Shown: positions 1 to 14,000, numbered from the stretch's first letter. The stretch: 64,000 nt of DNA from Fomitopsis serialis (GCF_022376445.1 NW_025955017.1:183475-247474); one strand, 5' to 3'. Translations and numbers: made by a program. Notes: generated by a model not told the origin, from the letters alone.

Positions 1-523
1 TCTCGTTACTTAGTTATACCTTCTTGATCGGACGGCCCCTGGCGCGCGACCTGTACGCTATGATCGCCAGGCGATGGTTCCGCACTTGCCCCCTCGTGGC
101 GAAAGGAGAGGGACCTGTTTGGACGGTCGATGGACTTCCCTTGGACTATGGCTGTTGTTGTGTGCGCGAGGTGGATAGTGGGTTATGTATAGCTACTTAT
201 CTCCGGGACGTAATGGATGTTGGGTTATCTAGCTGCCAGCTTCGCGTGTCGTTGAAATACCTTGAAGAATGGGATACCGTTGGTGGTAGGGTATGTATGA
301 ATGGGCGAAGATCAACTGACTGCAGCTGCAGATATCATTGGAAAAGACTACTTGATACAATATGCCAACATAAGAGCGCGAATGCCGATGTGTGCGAATG
401 AAGTCCCAAGTTCGTATGCAAGACGACGATGAATGATACCTAGCTACCGTGAAGTCATAAGAGTCATAAAATGGGCGGTCCATCCCGCGGGCCGTCATAC
501 TGTACACTTCCCGCAAGCTCGCG
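1..523. other. No gene recognised
   Basis: Short open frames occur on both strands, but none has a recognisable motif or a splice-consistent continuation. This is the region downstream of the J-domain gene that ends at 524, and the window edge may cut a neighbour. Confidence 0.5.
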
Positions 524-2323
524 TCACGCCCGCCACCCCATCGCCTTCCGCAGATTCTGCCACCGCGACGGCTGCGCGTGCTCTCCCTCATTGAAGACGA
601 ACTCCCACCGGACGAGCAGGTCGCCCTTCCCGACCATCCGCCCGCCCTTGATGACGGGCATCCCCGCGCCGACGATCCGCGTGCCGTCCGCGCCCTCCGC
701 CAGCGTTCGCGGGATGCGCAGCGCGAACTCCTCGCCGTCCATCCCGAGCACGTACGCGTGGTCCGCGTCGCCCGCGCCGGGCGGGTGCTCCTCCCAGGGG
801 ACCTGCACCGCGGCGACGAGGTCGTCGCCCTGGCGCGCGAAGCGCGGGTGGTGCTCCTGCTCGACGACGAAGACGATGTCCTGGAAGGACCCGTCCGCGC
901 ACTCGTTGCCCATCCCCGGGACGATCACGCGCGTGCCCGTGCGCCAGGCGGGGTCGACGGGGATCGGGATCTTGACGGACTCGGTCGCGCCGCTGCGCAG
1001 CGTGCGCGTGATGCGGTAGTGGTGCGCGCGTGCGTGGTAGAGGTCGTCGAGCGTGAGGTGCAGCGGGAACGTCCAGTCCTTGGCCCGCCGCGGGTGCGCG
1101 GCGGGGTGGTGCGGCGAGCGCAGCGGCGGGATCGGCGTGCCGAGGTTGATGAAGTCGTAGTCGATCACGTCCGCGGACGTGCCTGTGCTGGATATTGTAT
1201 CGTCCAAGGGCGGGTCCGTGTCGAGCTTGGACCGTTTGGGGAAGAAGCCTGGCCTTCTTTGTGACGTGGTGCTGTATGCGTGCGTGTTCAAGTTCATTAA
1301 TGTGCGAGCGTGAATGATCGATCAGTGAGTATGCATGAGAATGTATGGGACGAAGGTGCAGCTGACCTGTCATCTGAACGTTGGCGGGTTTGACGCTTGC
1401 GAGGCCAGGTGAAGTAGGCTTCTGCGGTGTGCTGGGGATGAGTTGGAGAGTGAGGAGAGTGGGCGTCCTTGTTGTGACTACCCGGAGATTGCGCGCGAAG
1501 ATTGTCTTTCGATCGTGATGAGTGCTGCCTGCGCCCTTCATCTCTTGGACGGCGCTCGGTATGGGCATGATTTGCGTCCTCTGGAGTAGAGGGTGAGGAG
1601 TGCGCATCACTCCTCTCCTTGCTATGAGAATGCCTTCCGCTTCGCGAGTCGTCACGTAGATCCGACCGCGATGAAGTAGAGTGTCGGTCAGCGTCACTTG
1701 CTTCGTCTCGATGCGGCCTATCCTTGTGTAACTTGTTCCGTGTCGAGCTCTTCGGCGAAGACGGAGGTGTTGTGAAGGCAGTGTGTGAGCTTGACCGTCT
1801 ACGACAGGCGTCAATTGCTCGGTCTCAAGACCATCTAATCAGCACTCACGTTGAATGAGCGTCAGATTCGTTGTGGGTTCGTGAGTGCGAGGACTGGGCA
1901 TCCTCGCTTCTGTGTTCACGGGGAGAAGCGCTTGCGTCCGGCGCTGAACGGGAATGCTCCCGACGGTGACGCTTCTCAGGGTGAGGGCTACCTCGTCTCC
2001 TATGCTGATAGTACTCCAGCAAGACGGTATAGGCCTCGTTGACCTGCGCAGTCGCGGAGTTCAGTGTCCGCACTCTGACACACTAGACGGAGATACAGGC
2101 GCACCTCGATGAACTTTTGTTGCGCCTCCTCCTTGTCGACTGTATGGCGGTCCGGATGCCATTTCAAAGCCTGGTCATTGATCCCCGTCAGCACGCCGTT
2201 GTACAGAGAATGACACGAACGCACGAGTTTCTTGTACGCAGCTCTGATTTCCTCTTCCCCGACATCATCGGGCTCGAGTTCTAACGCCTCGTAATACCTA
2301 TGGCTTGGAATAGCGACCGGCAT
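524..2323 (-). CDS. J-domain (Hsp40) co-chaperone with long charged linker
   Basis: A spliced J protein read leftwards from ATG at 2323 to the stop at 524. The first exon begins MPVAIPSHRYYEAL. Removing an intron after AAYKKL joins it to ALKWHPDRH, which carries the HPD tripeptide that stimulates Hsp70 ATPase. A second intron after QKFIE joins it to VNEAYTVLLEY, completing the J domain. There follows a long Ser/Arg/His/Asp-rich low-complexity stretch (about 2073-1378), and then a DnaJ C-terminal substrate-binding region (about 1190-524) containing LTLDDLYH and GKGDLLVRWEF. There is no CxxCxGxG zinc finger, so it is a class-B type. It is much more diverged than the Sis1-type gene at 30.7 kb. 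The exon structure of the linker is uncertain. The family is clear; the specific client is unknown. Confidence 0.75.
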
Positions 2324-4757
2324 AGTGAGCGCAGAGGACAAGACGGTACGCGACAGAGAACGTGGCAGCTCAGTAAGGGGCACGAAGATTGGGTGTCGGT
2401 TGAGACGGGGACGCCTGCCACTCGGCTATGTTTTATGTATCTTGAAGTAATACGGAACGAGGCAGCGGCAAGATGTCACCGGATCTCCTGGTGTGGCTTC
2501 AGCGGCTCAGATCACCTTTTGGTGAACGCCTCTCCGGCCCACCTCGTGTTGTACACGCCGATCGGGTATGGCGTCGCTTTCGGTTGATATACCTTTGTGG
2601 CGTTGGTGGGCCACTCCCGATTCTTCCTTCCTGTATCCAAAGCTTGTTCTGCTGCGCAGGGTCTAGGTTACTGCGAGAGATCGAGCACAGCCCGTAGGTT
2701 GCACGTTGGTGAGGATGCCACTGTGTGGTGCCGGGTACCACTTCGCAACCGCACAGGGACACAACGAGGCAATTTATGGAGTGACACAGCCAGGCAAAAT
2801 CTGGCGCACAGGTGCAGGACCTACGCCGCGATATTATTCCCTGGTTTCCTCTTGCAGAACAGGCTGGACGACATTCCGAGCTGCATGGCCCGCCCTGGGT
2901 CGCAGATCATAACGGCATGACGCGCTCGATGAGCCGCGCGATATAGAATGATGCGCTGGTAGCGATATACAGAAATGAAATCGATGCGGGCACATTTGAG
3001 CATGACCCGCGGAGAGCTATAACAATGGTCGGTGCTAGTCGAGGACGCTTCGTGGGCGTGTGGGTTTGAGACGCGTTGGCCGGAATTCGAAACACGCGCA
3101 CCGCGAAAAGCACGTGGTCTCGATCGTGTCGCTGTCCGAGCCGGTGGCGACACTGCTCAGAGCAGTGCTCTCCGCTTTTCAATGTTGTCTTAACGGTGGT
3201 CATGCTCAGAAACCACCGTATGCGCGTTGTAGCATCCGTCTACCTCTAGGTCCGCTTTGGTTCAGGTATCAGTATGGTGCCATACCGCGGGTAGCATAGT
3301 ACGCGCGTGCATGCTCTAGTGGTCGACGCCTTACACCTAATCGTGTTGAAGTCTCCCCATCGGCAAGGCTAGGTGCAGTCGAGCTGTGAGTAACCCCAAC
3401 CTTGAAAATATCCGACCGATTTGACGTAACAATTTGTACACCGCTTTTGCTGCAGGAGATAACGCCCCATGCCGACACGACATGTACAAGGCCTGCCGTT
3501 TTCTCTGCACGGCCGCATCGATCATACATGGGTTGTCTGCTGCAGCGCAAGAGATCTAGAGTCTAGACACCGTCCGACTGAAGGTGAGCTCGGGTCATGC
3601 CCTCGCTTGACAATATATGAATACGCGCGGTCTACAACGCTTCCAGGGTTGCGGCGCATGCGTCCTGACGGCTGCTTGTGCACGACAAGCTCTCTTTTCC
3701 AGAAGAATGGCCATTGCCTTATTGTGCATCAGGAATTGCAATGTAGCGAGCGGCAGTCGATTTTCCTATCCGGCATATATTGACGTAGAAATGGTGATCA
3801 CCGCCGAGATGAACCCGCTAGGTAAGTCATAATGCACCTGTGCCGCGATACCCAAATATGCGGGACTGACCTGTTCAGGTCGCGCACGTCTGTCGTGCTG
3901 GCGGTCTGCGGCCGATTGCCCTTGACCGAACTCCATGATGGTCAGTGCCTCCGGGAAACCTCAAGCGACCCTTGCAGTCGGATTGGTGAGACGAAGATCA
4001 CCTTTCGTGTGCCCTCCGTGTCATCCTTGACTACAAGCCACAGGTATCTACGTTCGGACTCTCCATGATCAATGGAAACGGCCCATCCTGTATCCGCACC
4101 CACCACCCCATCGCCCTGCTTCTTCAGTAAGAGCCGAGGTTCGGACGCTCGCATCAGCCCCAGCTGCCTTGTTGTCTGCAGCCTGTCTGCGCCCTCACAC
4201 CACGCCCGGCATGTCCAACGGGCCCTTCTAGCGGCTCGGACAAGGTTGGCTCTCTCACCCTACGCCTGGACAATGTAACATGTTTTGCCTATCTCTGTTG
4301 TACGTTTTGTGTCAGCCGCAGACATGCCTCCGGAGAGCAGGTCATATATTGAAGCTGGAAGTTATGGCCAGTATGTCTACGCGTTCACCCGTCGGCGTCT
4401 AACCGACTTTCGTCCAATGGCTTCGACATGGTTCCTTGAGAATCGGGCCATTCTTTCTCATCCGTTGTGGAAATGCTTGCAGCTTCGTCTTACTTACACC
4501 CTGCCTACGCACCCAGCTGTGGTTCCATTACAGGAGTCACGTCGAGAAGGCGCAACATTGAGCTCTCATGGTGATGCCTACGCATCGATCGTTACTATTG
4601 TCGGTACATCACATTGCACGTCCTGTGTGCACAGTTTAGATTGCATTCGTGGGGCGGTAGCATTGAGTACTGTACAGCCCATCGAAGGTGGCGTCTCTGG
4701 CGATGCCCGTCCTTCCATTCACACTGCGCGGAATGGTCCATGTTCAACCGATCCCGT
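2324..4757. other. 2.4 kb without a recognised gene
   Basis: Only short overlapping open frames are present (up to 184 codons at 4285-4839, which runs antisense into the amidohydrolase 3' end). None shows a domain or consistent splice joins. It probably holds the 5' region of the J-protein gene and the 3' flank of the amidohydrolase gene. Confidence 0.5.
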
Positions 4758-7700
4758 TCAAAGCAGGTCTACGAGCGCTCGTCCAGAAGACACAACCGCG
4801 ACGGGTTTGCTGGATAAGTCGAACATCCCGCCTCCTTGATAGGCGACAAGGTCACCGCCGTCCTGGTCGACCCATTCTTGTACGCCCAGCAGTTTTTCGA
4901 GATTAGTCGAGACGAGTGCACGCGCCTGCTCTTTGGTGATGCGCCCGTTGCTCTCCAGTGCAGCCTGAGGCAGGCCAATTAAGCATGGCTGACACAAGGC
5001 CCATAGGTTATGTGCGACGAACCCATGCGGTTTCGAACCGTGTATTGACTGCCTGCCATGCATCGCGAATGCCAACGGCAACCGTTACCCCTGCATCCAT
5101 GAGAGTGACTAGGGAAGTATCGTTTGTAAGAGGCGGACCCGCCAAACTGAGCAGAAGGGACGCGCGTCAGTGTCGTGTTAGGCACGGCTATTAAGAAGCA
5201 CCTACATCCTGCGATCATCCCATGTCTGAGGGAAAGGCCTCGCGGGTTCCAGGATGACCCCCACGTTGGCTTCAGCTGGACAGTTGAAGCGACGACAAAC
5301 ACTAAGCGCAATAATACAGTACATGATTCCTTGTACCTACCAATTTGTCCCGCGATAAGATGTGCTTCAGTGGCGCGGAAGAAGACCATCTTCATGTAAG
5401 ATCCGCGAGCTTCCGCAATCTCGTCCTTGAGCTTCAGCAACGTGGCCATGATGTCGGCGCTCGCGACCTCAACAACCAACGGAATCGCGCCCTACACAAA
5501 CCGCTCAGCATTCGCTAGCTCCGGGGGACCAGCGGCGACGACAAGAGACGCACCTGGGCAGCCTTCTCGAACCAATGACCCGTCTCGGTATGATCAGGCT
5601 CGCCATTCATAGTAATCTCCGTAACGCGGCGATCTGGGTGCTAACGCTCACGCGGCTCGTAGCAGCGAAGGGAGCAGTGCGGCTGATAACCACATGGAGC
5701 GCGGTCACATCCTTGATTATGGCGCCATGCTCCAGTGCATGGGCAGACCCAGTGCGGAAAGTGACCGAGAGACCAGCGATGATACTTGAAGAGCCAGCGA
5801 AAAGGCTGCTCTTCTCCAGCGAAGAGGTAGCGTATGTTACGCCACCGCGGTGTGCCAAGCTTTTGAGCGACAAGGGACCAGTCAGCTTGCGCACGCACCA
5901 TGAACCATTGATCACGTACAGGGCATTCCGAGTTCCGAATTGCATTGCGTCCGCTGCGCGTACTACACCGCCCTCATCGCCCAGGATTGTCGGTACGTCA
6001 CCGTAAAATGGATCATATAACGCGCCATCCCCTGTAGACGGCTCGCCCGCAATCTCCTCGGTACCAAGCGGCGAGCCGAAGCTCATGATGCCCGGCATAA
6101 TGCTCCCTCCATACAGGTCTAGGACAGCATCTACGTCGTGTCCGTCGAGGGGCCTGCAGTCCTTTCCGGCGCAAGTGATCTTGCCCGCCTCAGCGATAAC
6201 GTTCAGAAGCGCACGTTCATCCAAGAGAGTGCTTGTACCCCCTCTGCCTCCGTGTTTCTTATGACTACCTCCCTGACGTTCTTGAAGACCACGCGCCCTC
6301 GGTGCTTCCTCGTATCGAGTGGTGGGAGTCCCTCCCACTTGACCGCTTCCTCCCTTTCCTCATCCCAGCTAGGAACGCTGGGCACTTCTCGGAACGCATG
6401 CCCTTCTTTGCCTTTCCCGATGACCACGCCGTCCTCGTCTGTGCCCACCTGCAGTATACCATCGATCCATACTTTCCGCGGTGTCGCGCCGAGCTGGAGA
6501 GGGTGAGAGTCCCAGAGGACGAGGTCAGCATCAGCCCCTTCTTGCAGGACACCGATGCGGTGCGACATGCCTGCGGCGGTCGCAGGTACCGCTGTGACGG
6601 ACGAGAGCGCCAGGTGCGGAGGAAGGCCTAACGGAATATCTCGTTAGACTCTGGATTCGTGACGATACAGACCACGGACCGAAGTAATGCGCCTGTTGTG
6701 CCTCAAACAAGAGGTAGCGACTGTTTAGAACGGGGTGATCTGACTGCAAGAAATGGTTAGGAGAGCGAGCTGTCAATCACCGCCAGACAACGCACTTTCA
6801 ACACGACGGGTATGCCATTATCTGCGAGGACGCGCGGTGCAAACTCTGAACCTCGGTAAGACTCGCGCTTGTAACGATGGTTGGTTGCGAATATGGCGAT
6901 GGCAGGTGTTCCGCCCCAGCTGTTGTGCATAGATAGGTCCTAGCGATATCCCGTGACTTGCACGAGAACTACTTACGTTCTTTTGAGTAGGTCAGGCACG
7001 AGCCATGCTTCTGAGGCATGATGGAAGGATGCAATCGGGAATTGGAACTCGTTGGTCAACTTACAGAACGGATTGAGAGTTGGGACGATCGACCAAAGAG
7101 GACTTTTGTAGACTCACTCGAACAATGTCGTCCAGATCCACTTCCTCATAACAGTGGTTGGCAATCTATCGCTGCCAATCAGTCGCGTTGTCCCGTATCA
7201 TCACATTCACACGTACCTTCACTCGCCCCCTGAGCACATCCACCAGCGCTCCCATTGTAGACTTTCTGGATAGACCTCACTCCGTATTTCCTCCCATAAT
7301 CCTGCTTCGGCTTTGACACAGTAAGCATCTTGCGCAAGTTTTATCTTCCGCGCCTCGTTGTAGGCAGATCGAAAGACCAAATTGCATCCATACGATTGCC
7401 ATAGCGCCTCAGGTTCTCTCCGCACGCTTGTCTATGTAAGCACGGAGTGTTGATCTCTTGATTAGCAAACAATTAAAGGGAATCTTACTTCATGTGTCTC
7501 CAGCGCATAGGTTGGTCGCGACCGGCTTCAGTACCATTCAAGCTATGTGGAGGCTCCAAGATCATAGACGTAGGTGACCTGTCGGAGGTCTTACGCAGCT
7601 TGAACATGAAGGCCTGGCCACCAATTGCGTTACCGCTTCCCGGAAGAACCTGCACAGATGTCACACCGCCAGCAATGGCCAGCATGAACGCGTCGTCGTG

Positions 7701-8362
7701 TGTATTGAATGCGTCAATGCTCCTCAGCCACGGTAAGACAGGACCGTGCCTAGAGTTGACATCAAACGCGCCGCGCATGAATGGCGCACTGAAAAGACCG
7801 ACATGAGAGTGGAGGTCAACTACAGTAGCCAAATGACAAGGAATCCTTGTCAGCGAAACAGCTCTGTGCGCAAGGTAAAGCACCACTCACCAAGCCCTGG
7901 AGTGACCCAAGCACCCTCCGCATCATATCTAACCACGTCGCTCCTGCCCGCATAGAACTTCTCGGGGACGTGGCCGACGGCCCTCACGATGCCTTTGTCG
8001 AGGTAGACGTCACCATATATGACCTCCGTGCCGTTCCATGCACCCGTCCATATCGTTGCATTTCTAATCAGCGTTGGCTGCGTACCAGGCTCGAATCTGT
8101 CCGACGTTTCTCGTGTCAGGAAATTGGTCGGTGGGCCTGGCGACTCGTGCAATGCAGCGCACTGCGACAGGATCGTTTGTGCGTTGGGCGGAAGCCGTTG
8201 GATGCGACGTGACCCGATGTCTTCTGAGGCCTGAAGAACAGTATATGCAAGGAACGTTGCAGCCACAAGTATCGTGTATAGCAGAGGAAGAAGTCTGCGC
8301 GCTGCAGTAGGACGACGAGTGCTGCTAGTAGTTGCGCTTGATGGTAGTTCATCACGCGCCAT
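4758..8362 (-). CDS. Membrane-anchored amidohydrolase (imidazolonepropionase-like)
   Basis: A long multi-exon gene read leftwards from ATG at 8362. The N-terminus has a basic cytosolic tail and one hydrophobic segment (LLPLLYTILVAATFLAYTVL), suggesting a type II membrane anchor. Next comes the composite beta-sandwich part (RNATIWTG, GDVYLDKGIVRAVGHVPE), then the metal-binding VDLHSHVG around 7820, with the HxH signature of the amidohydrolase superfamily. Later exons give LKSDHPVLNSRYLLFEA (about 6720) and GVLQEGADADLVLWDSHP (about 6530), which is typical of the return to the sandwich domain. Further C-terminal exons run to the stop at 4758. The predicted length is roughly 900-1000 residues. 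Several exon joins change frame, and at least one indel is likely. The substrate cannot be told from sequence: the family includes cyclic amidases and peptidases. Close fungal relatives are usually annotated only as amidohydrolase. Confidence 0.8.
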
Positions 8363-9174
8363 CGCGTCGCGGAGGGTTGTTGAAGTTGAGAAACACCCTG
8401 AGGATAGATAGCCCTTACAAATCGCGACGGTCCGGAAGCAGTATGAGTGCGTTCAGTGCGTGAGACACACGGTGACTTCGTGGCATTGTTCCTTGCTCGC
8501 GGATTATGGGCATGGCGTCATAACTATTTTGTGTGGTGTGATCCATGGATGATTTTCGCGCGCGAATGCAGTGATTTGGGAGAGAAGACGATGGTACCGT
8601 TGGCAAGTGCTCGTTTGAGCAGCGCGCCGTGTCTCGACCTACACGCTCACGTGACTAATCTCAGCGACCGTGTCGAGCTTCCTTGAAGTTGGCATATTAG
8701 ACAAGCCTAGTCCGCGGTCCACAGCATCACAGAGTGTTTCTCCAGTTGGAAGACGTACGTACGGAGCCGAAGGGTCACATTGAGATCTGCATTCAGTAAC
8801 CGCAACTGACGTGTGCTAAGATCGCCGTTGCGTACTCTGGCCGAGTCTGGCGGGCATGCGACAGTGCCGACGACCAGTGTTCTATGATGAAGGCCATTGA
8901 TGTGTGGTAGGGATGTATGTAGAAGGCGACAGGTGGCAGTGTACGTTGCTGAATGGCTTTCGTGTCATGACGTACATAGGTGTCAATAAGGTTATGCATA
9001 ATGTTATGAGGACAATGAGGAGAGTCTGAGATGAGGACGGAAGAAAGCGGTGGGAGGCGCTTGCATTGCTGTTGTCTTCTACCGGAAAGGGTGCAAGAGT
9101 GTTGAGAGATCAGAGGTCTTGAGGCCGTATGTAGGGCGACGGCTCTCCTCAGCGCCCTAATTAGGCGATGGCAT
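8363..9174. other. Intergenic, no gene seen
   Basis: About 0.8 kb between two leftward genes. It should hold the promoter of the amidohydrolase gene (start at 8362) and the 3' flank of the unknown gene ending at 9175. No repeat or conserved coding motif was seen. Confidence 0.5.
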
Positions 9175-11072
9175 CTAAGACAAGGGCTCGATCCAAGGAA
9201 CTTCGGTCGCACTCTCGTATCGAGCTTTCTTGAGCACTCGCCTCGCTTCTTGTATATCGCCGCGTTCATTGGCACGCGTCCACCTCGAAATGACGTCCTT
9301 CGCATCCGCCAATGACAAGTTGAGGAGGCCGCCGTGCCTACGGACTACCTTGCCTGTGAGAGCGGCAAGGCGTTCTTGCGCCGTCGCCTGCACCGCCTGC
9401 CGGAGGGTCTGGAACACCACGTCGTGTGGGCTGTCCGCCGAAAGATGGGATATGTCGTCTTCCTCAGCCTCGTACAGCTCTTGTTCCTCTTCGGGCGCCG
9501 CAAGCAAGATACGCCCTAACAATGTCTGGGTGTACATTTGATGCCGAATGTTGTTCATGCAGCGTGTCCATTGCTTGTGAAATTTGCTTCGCGGACTGAG
9601 TTATCTTTTTGATGCAGTGGCCCAACTGGAGCGTAGATGCTACGACGTGCCTCTATCGTCAATGCTACTGATACCGCGTCGAAGCGCAACGACGTACCAA
9701 GGCTCTTCCCTTCGCCACCCAGAATGGCAAGTCAGCGACCTCTACGTACTTCTCCAGCTGGTAGTCGTCGGAGCCGGCGAACGCCATCAGGTATGCGCGG
9801 ATCTCACCGACATACACCTGGCCCTCGTGAACCCATCCTCCCGTGAGACAGTCGTCTGGGGTAGGGAGTTCTTGCCAACTACCGTCCCCGTACCTGTTGA
9901 TGGCGTCACCAAATTTCGCCTGAGTCGTTGCCGGTGTCGTCTCCTCCAGAGCTACGACGATGAATGTCGCTGGCGATAGTACTGGCGGCGGCGCATCAGA
10001 CGAGGCCTGTGCGTCGGGTGCAGGTGCAGTAGCGTGAGACGATACGGAGGGCATGGCAGGCGTAGACGGCGTCTGCACGAAGGGTGCTGTGGATGCATCA
10101 GACAGAGAGAACGCTTGCGATTTGCTAGACGGAGACGTGGTTTGCCCCTGAAGAGACTGAGACGGGTACGAGTACTCCGTCAGAGGTGACATGCTGTCTA
10201 ATTCCGTGATTTCGTTGCCCCGGTCCACTGTGTGTTGCGAACTACCCGCTGAGTCATCGGACCAGCCGGGCCCCCTCTGCATGTCTCCGTCAGTGCGTGG
10301 CTGCACCTGCATATTCCCCAATGTCTATTGCCCAGTTAGCGGAAGTTTTCGAATATTGCAACAAGACACTTACCTTCCGCAAAGCGTGCTTATAGTCCTC
10401 CGTCGTGGCATTCTCCACCGACACCAGCTGCACCGCCTCCAGGCCCAGCACGACGTCAATGTGCGGAGGCTCGAAAGTGCGAAAAACTTCGACGTCAGGG
10501 ACCTCGACATGCAGTGTCTTGACAACCATCTCTTCGCAGGTGTCGCGTACTGTTGAGAACGCAGGGGATACAGGGCATCAAACGGCACGATGACCGATTG
10601 GATGACGGATTTCTGGATCAAAGTATTGATCGCTGGATGCATAGAACTCGCGGCCCCTACGACGATGGATTGGGTAGCAATGCTGTACGAAAACCTTCGC
10701 TCCGATTCGTCAATCCCAGAACAGCACGAGATCGATTGATTCTTACCAGAATACTGTACGATTTGAGGGTGTTCGATCAGGTATGCCTTCAGTTGTTGCC
10801 ACTCGTCCAACGAAAAAGGGGTCTCCTGCGGATACCTCTTTCAGTCATGTCCTTACGTACCTCGCGACTTTCGCACCTACCCTTACGATGTCGAATATGT
10901 TGGGGAAGTCGGGGCTGTCCAGAAGATCGCTGAGAACCTTGCGGATGAGAGGCTCCTTTCGCAGGGCCTTGATGTAGTCTTCCTCGCAATTCGACAACGG
11001 CGCTGAGACCACAGGAGCTATTTGCAATGTTGAATAAAAAAGTAGTTCAGCATGAGCAAAAATTGTACCCAC
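9175..11072 (-). CDS. Unknown multi-exon protein
   Basis: Protein-like frames on the minus strand join across plausible GT-AG introns. In order they are: an N-terminal exon near 11072 with NCEEDYIKALRKEPLIRKVL and LLDSPDFPNIFDIVRVG; an exon with ETPFSLDEWQQLKAYLIEHP; one with SIVVGAASSMHPAINTLIQK; one with EVPDVEVFRTFEPPHIDVVL; a Ser/Pro/Thr-rich stretch (about 10280-9960); and a C-terminal part ending at 9175 with a coiled-coil-like, Glu/Arg-rich segment. Near 10550 one change of frame is needed that no good intron explains, consistent with an indel. I do not recognise the family. The start is uncertain and the 3' end is supported by a long open frame. It may be more than one gene. Confidence 0.5.
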
Positions 11073-14000
11073 AGAGTTCCATATTCTGCAGCGACCAAGG
11101 GGTCGTCCTACCTCGCTTAACGGGTATGTAATCCGCAGGATTGAGCGAATTGTTAGAACAGCCTGTGTCCCGAGATCGGGACCGTTCGCAGGATTGGAGG
11201 TGGGAGTGAGCTATCTGAGGCGGATGATGTGGAAGCTGCGCGAGTGTGGACACGCTGCAAAGTTTCGAAGGTGTTATAGGATAAAGGAGATACAGTAGTC
11301 TCCAGAGTCCAAATGCAATGATTGGCCTCGAACGTTTGAACGACTTTGCATGGTTACATAATCGGATCGATCTCGCGTGTAGATCTTGTTGAACGCGACG
11401 CGTTAACCACGTGACGCCCTTGGATGAGACCTGACGCGGACATCGCGACGTTTTTGCGCCCTGTGCGACGCGTATGACTTCTGACATTCTACATCTTGAT
11501 GTGCACCTGTGCGCACGCATCCTTCTGACAGGTTATGTCGGTTCACGTCGCCAGAACTTGGACTACTGTAAACTCAATCCGTTTTACCGTCGTAAGTTAA
11601 TGGCCATTGACTCCTGGACCACTCACTGTCGGATACGGGGGATCCGGACAACTCTCACTGCAACATGTACACCCTAAACTCCCTTCCCAGTCGTGGGGCG
11701 GACCCGAAAAGCCAGCCTAATACCCTCAGTACTGGCCAGGTGTGACGACATACACAATGGTACAGCAGGTCAGGTCGAGGCTGGGTCGAGGTGAGTCGGA
11801 CTGGCAGTTGCATCTGGATAGCTGACAATTCATTCACGACAAGATCATCCTGTTATATGCCCACAAAGAAGCGTGTGTGCGTCTTCGCACAACACAGAAT
11901 AGTGTTCATGCGCCACCCGCTACTGGCCGTCGACGCTGGGTGAGCAGCGAGAGCAAGCTGAGACTGAGGTCACGATGGTTCATTGCGTTTACTTACTTAT
12001 CCCACGACGACTCCACATGAGCGTATGTTCGTAGTTCGAGATGCGTCGTGCCAGCGTCGTGCTCCGCATGCCGTCCACGCGCAAGGCAGACAATCATCAG
12101 CACCCCTGATGGAGATGAGTTTAGTCCAACTTGATCGCACAAGCAAGATTCACTCCCACTCGCGGTACAGATGCACCGGGTACCAGGTTTTTTTTTTTGC
12201 TGCGGAGGGCCATGCAGGCTACAACGAGAAGACGTGCAACTCGTTTCCTCCCGGAGGAAAATGCAGTAACGCACGAACTCCCATCGAGGAGAACAGTGTA
12301 GGACTCGACCGTCATCGCACGCGGAGCTATGCAGCTCAGTACGGCTTGTGTCTTGCAGCTCGACGACGTGCTCTGGTCCATACCCACTAAAAACCCCCGT
12401 TTGCCATGTCCACTAGCATCTTCGAGCATCGCATAAACGGACATGGCATGATGCATACGGTCGCCGTTTGGGGCTCGAGTGCCGGTGGAGGACTTGTAAT
12501 CTGATTGTTGTTGATGTTCGGCTCGGATGGATGATCTGCGACGACGGTAAGTACGCGTCTCTCGCGAGGAACGTGGTGGGCACTGACTATTCCATCGTTG
12601 CCAGGGGCGCCGCTCTCACTTTCATTGCGCGAGCGACGCCCCTCTACCCAGTATGGACAAGCGCTAGCACACAACGGTAGCCCGACGAAGCGAGCGTGCA
12701 CCGGCGGCGGGGACGTCCCCGTACATGACAATTCAGCATAACAACCCTGCACGAGCTTATTGACTGCAAGCATGTTATGCCCCGTCTGCATCGATGCACA
12801 ACGTTGGTGTCTCGTACGGTGCCTCCGGCACCCACTCTTTCGCGGGCTACCTCAGACCGGAGGCTGGACCCTTTCGCGCGAAGTACGACGTACCGGGTTC
12901 ATGTGTCCTTATGGGGACTTCAGTGAGGATTTGGGATGCACTCGCCGCGGATCGTTAGAATCCTCGACGTCGAGGCATGGCCTGCAGTGCAGGTTAGTCA
13001 TGGTGCACCACTCAAATAATGACCAGTACTCACGAGGCCATGCCTTTCCACCCGTACGACACGATAAGCTAGCCTCGTGGTCACCCGCCAATCTGGCGGG
13101 TCACGACCAGTCAACGGCGGGACGGTCCCCGTAGAGAGTACGTGCACCTGGCCACAGCGGAGTGGCGCTCCTGACCCTTGGCGCACGACCACACTACAGC
13201 TGCTTCCGACTACCCTGCAGCTTGGGTAGCCGGGCCCTAGCCCCTCGCGTTGGAGGACGCATCGGACTGGACGGTCCCTTCTCAAATCGCGCAACGTACG
13301 GGTGTGCCCTCAATGGGTCTTTGTTTAGGGTGCCGCGCATAGACACGCATACGGGGCCGGTGGCGGGCGACGCACACGTCTACGAATTGAGGTGAGCATA
13401 TTGGGTACTCATGCCACAGCGCTGAAAGCTTACGCCGTTGAAGTGGGTTCACTGGCACTAACCCTTTATCCATGGCTCTCTGTTCCGGTCGACGATACAG
13501 GTGTGGCGCAGATATGGTGTACCGAGGTCGGTGTCGAGAAAACAGATATGCACAAAAAACGATACCGGTGAGTAGTCATCGCATGATATCCGAGAAGGGG
13601 ACGTACATATGCCCACCAAAGGCACCGCGCCAGGTGCTGCATGGTCACATATGAGCCAGTCTTCTTCGTCATCCTACCGTGCCAGTGAGCCCAGTGGCCC
13701 GTCGTGGACAGGACACGCTTGTCGAGGACCTTTATGGCCGTCAGAAGCCAAGAGGGATGAGGGACAAAGTGGCGTCCGGACGAGGCTTATATGCGGGTCT
13801 GTGGGTCCATGTTTGGTTGCGAACAAACAGCCAGCCGCCATGCTATTGTCGGCCATTTCGAGTCAGCCTTGTTCTCGATTTGGGCGTGTGCTTGTGCCAC
13901 TCGTCGTTATCGATCATCTGAGGTTGATAGAAGCGCAAACAGCATGGCGGGCAGTGTTCATCATCATGGGTTCGGCGAACCGGGCGACATCTTGTTTCTG

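Noticed and set aside
588..1814. 408-codon minus-strand frame over the J-protein gene
   Set aside because: Wrong frame: the C-terminal domain reads correctly in another frame, and this one becomes Arg/Ala-rich as a shadow of high-GC coding DNA.
4285..4839. 184-codon plus-strand frame
   Set aside because: Runs antisense into the amidohydrolase 3' end and has no recognisable feature.
9175..11072. PEX3 assignment for the unknown gene
   Set aside because: Only one short resemblance (LLDSPDF); the rest does not follow PEX3 order and there is no N-terminal membrane anchor.
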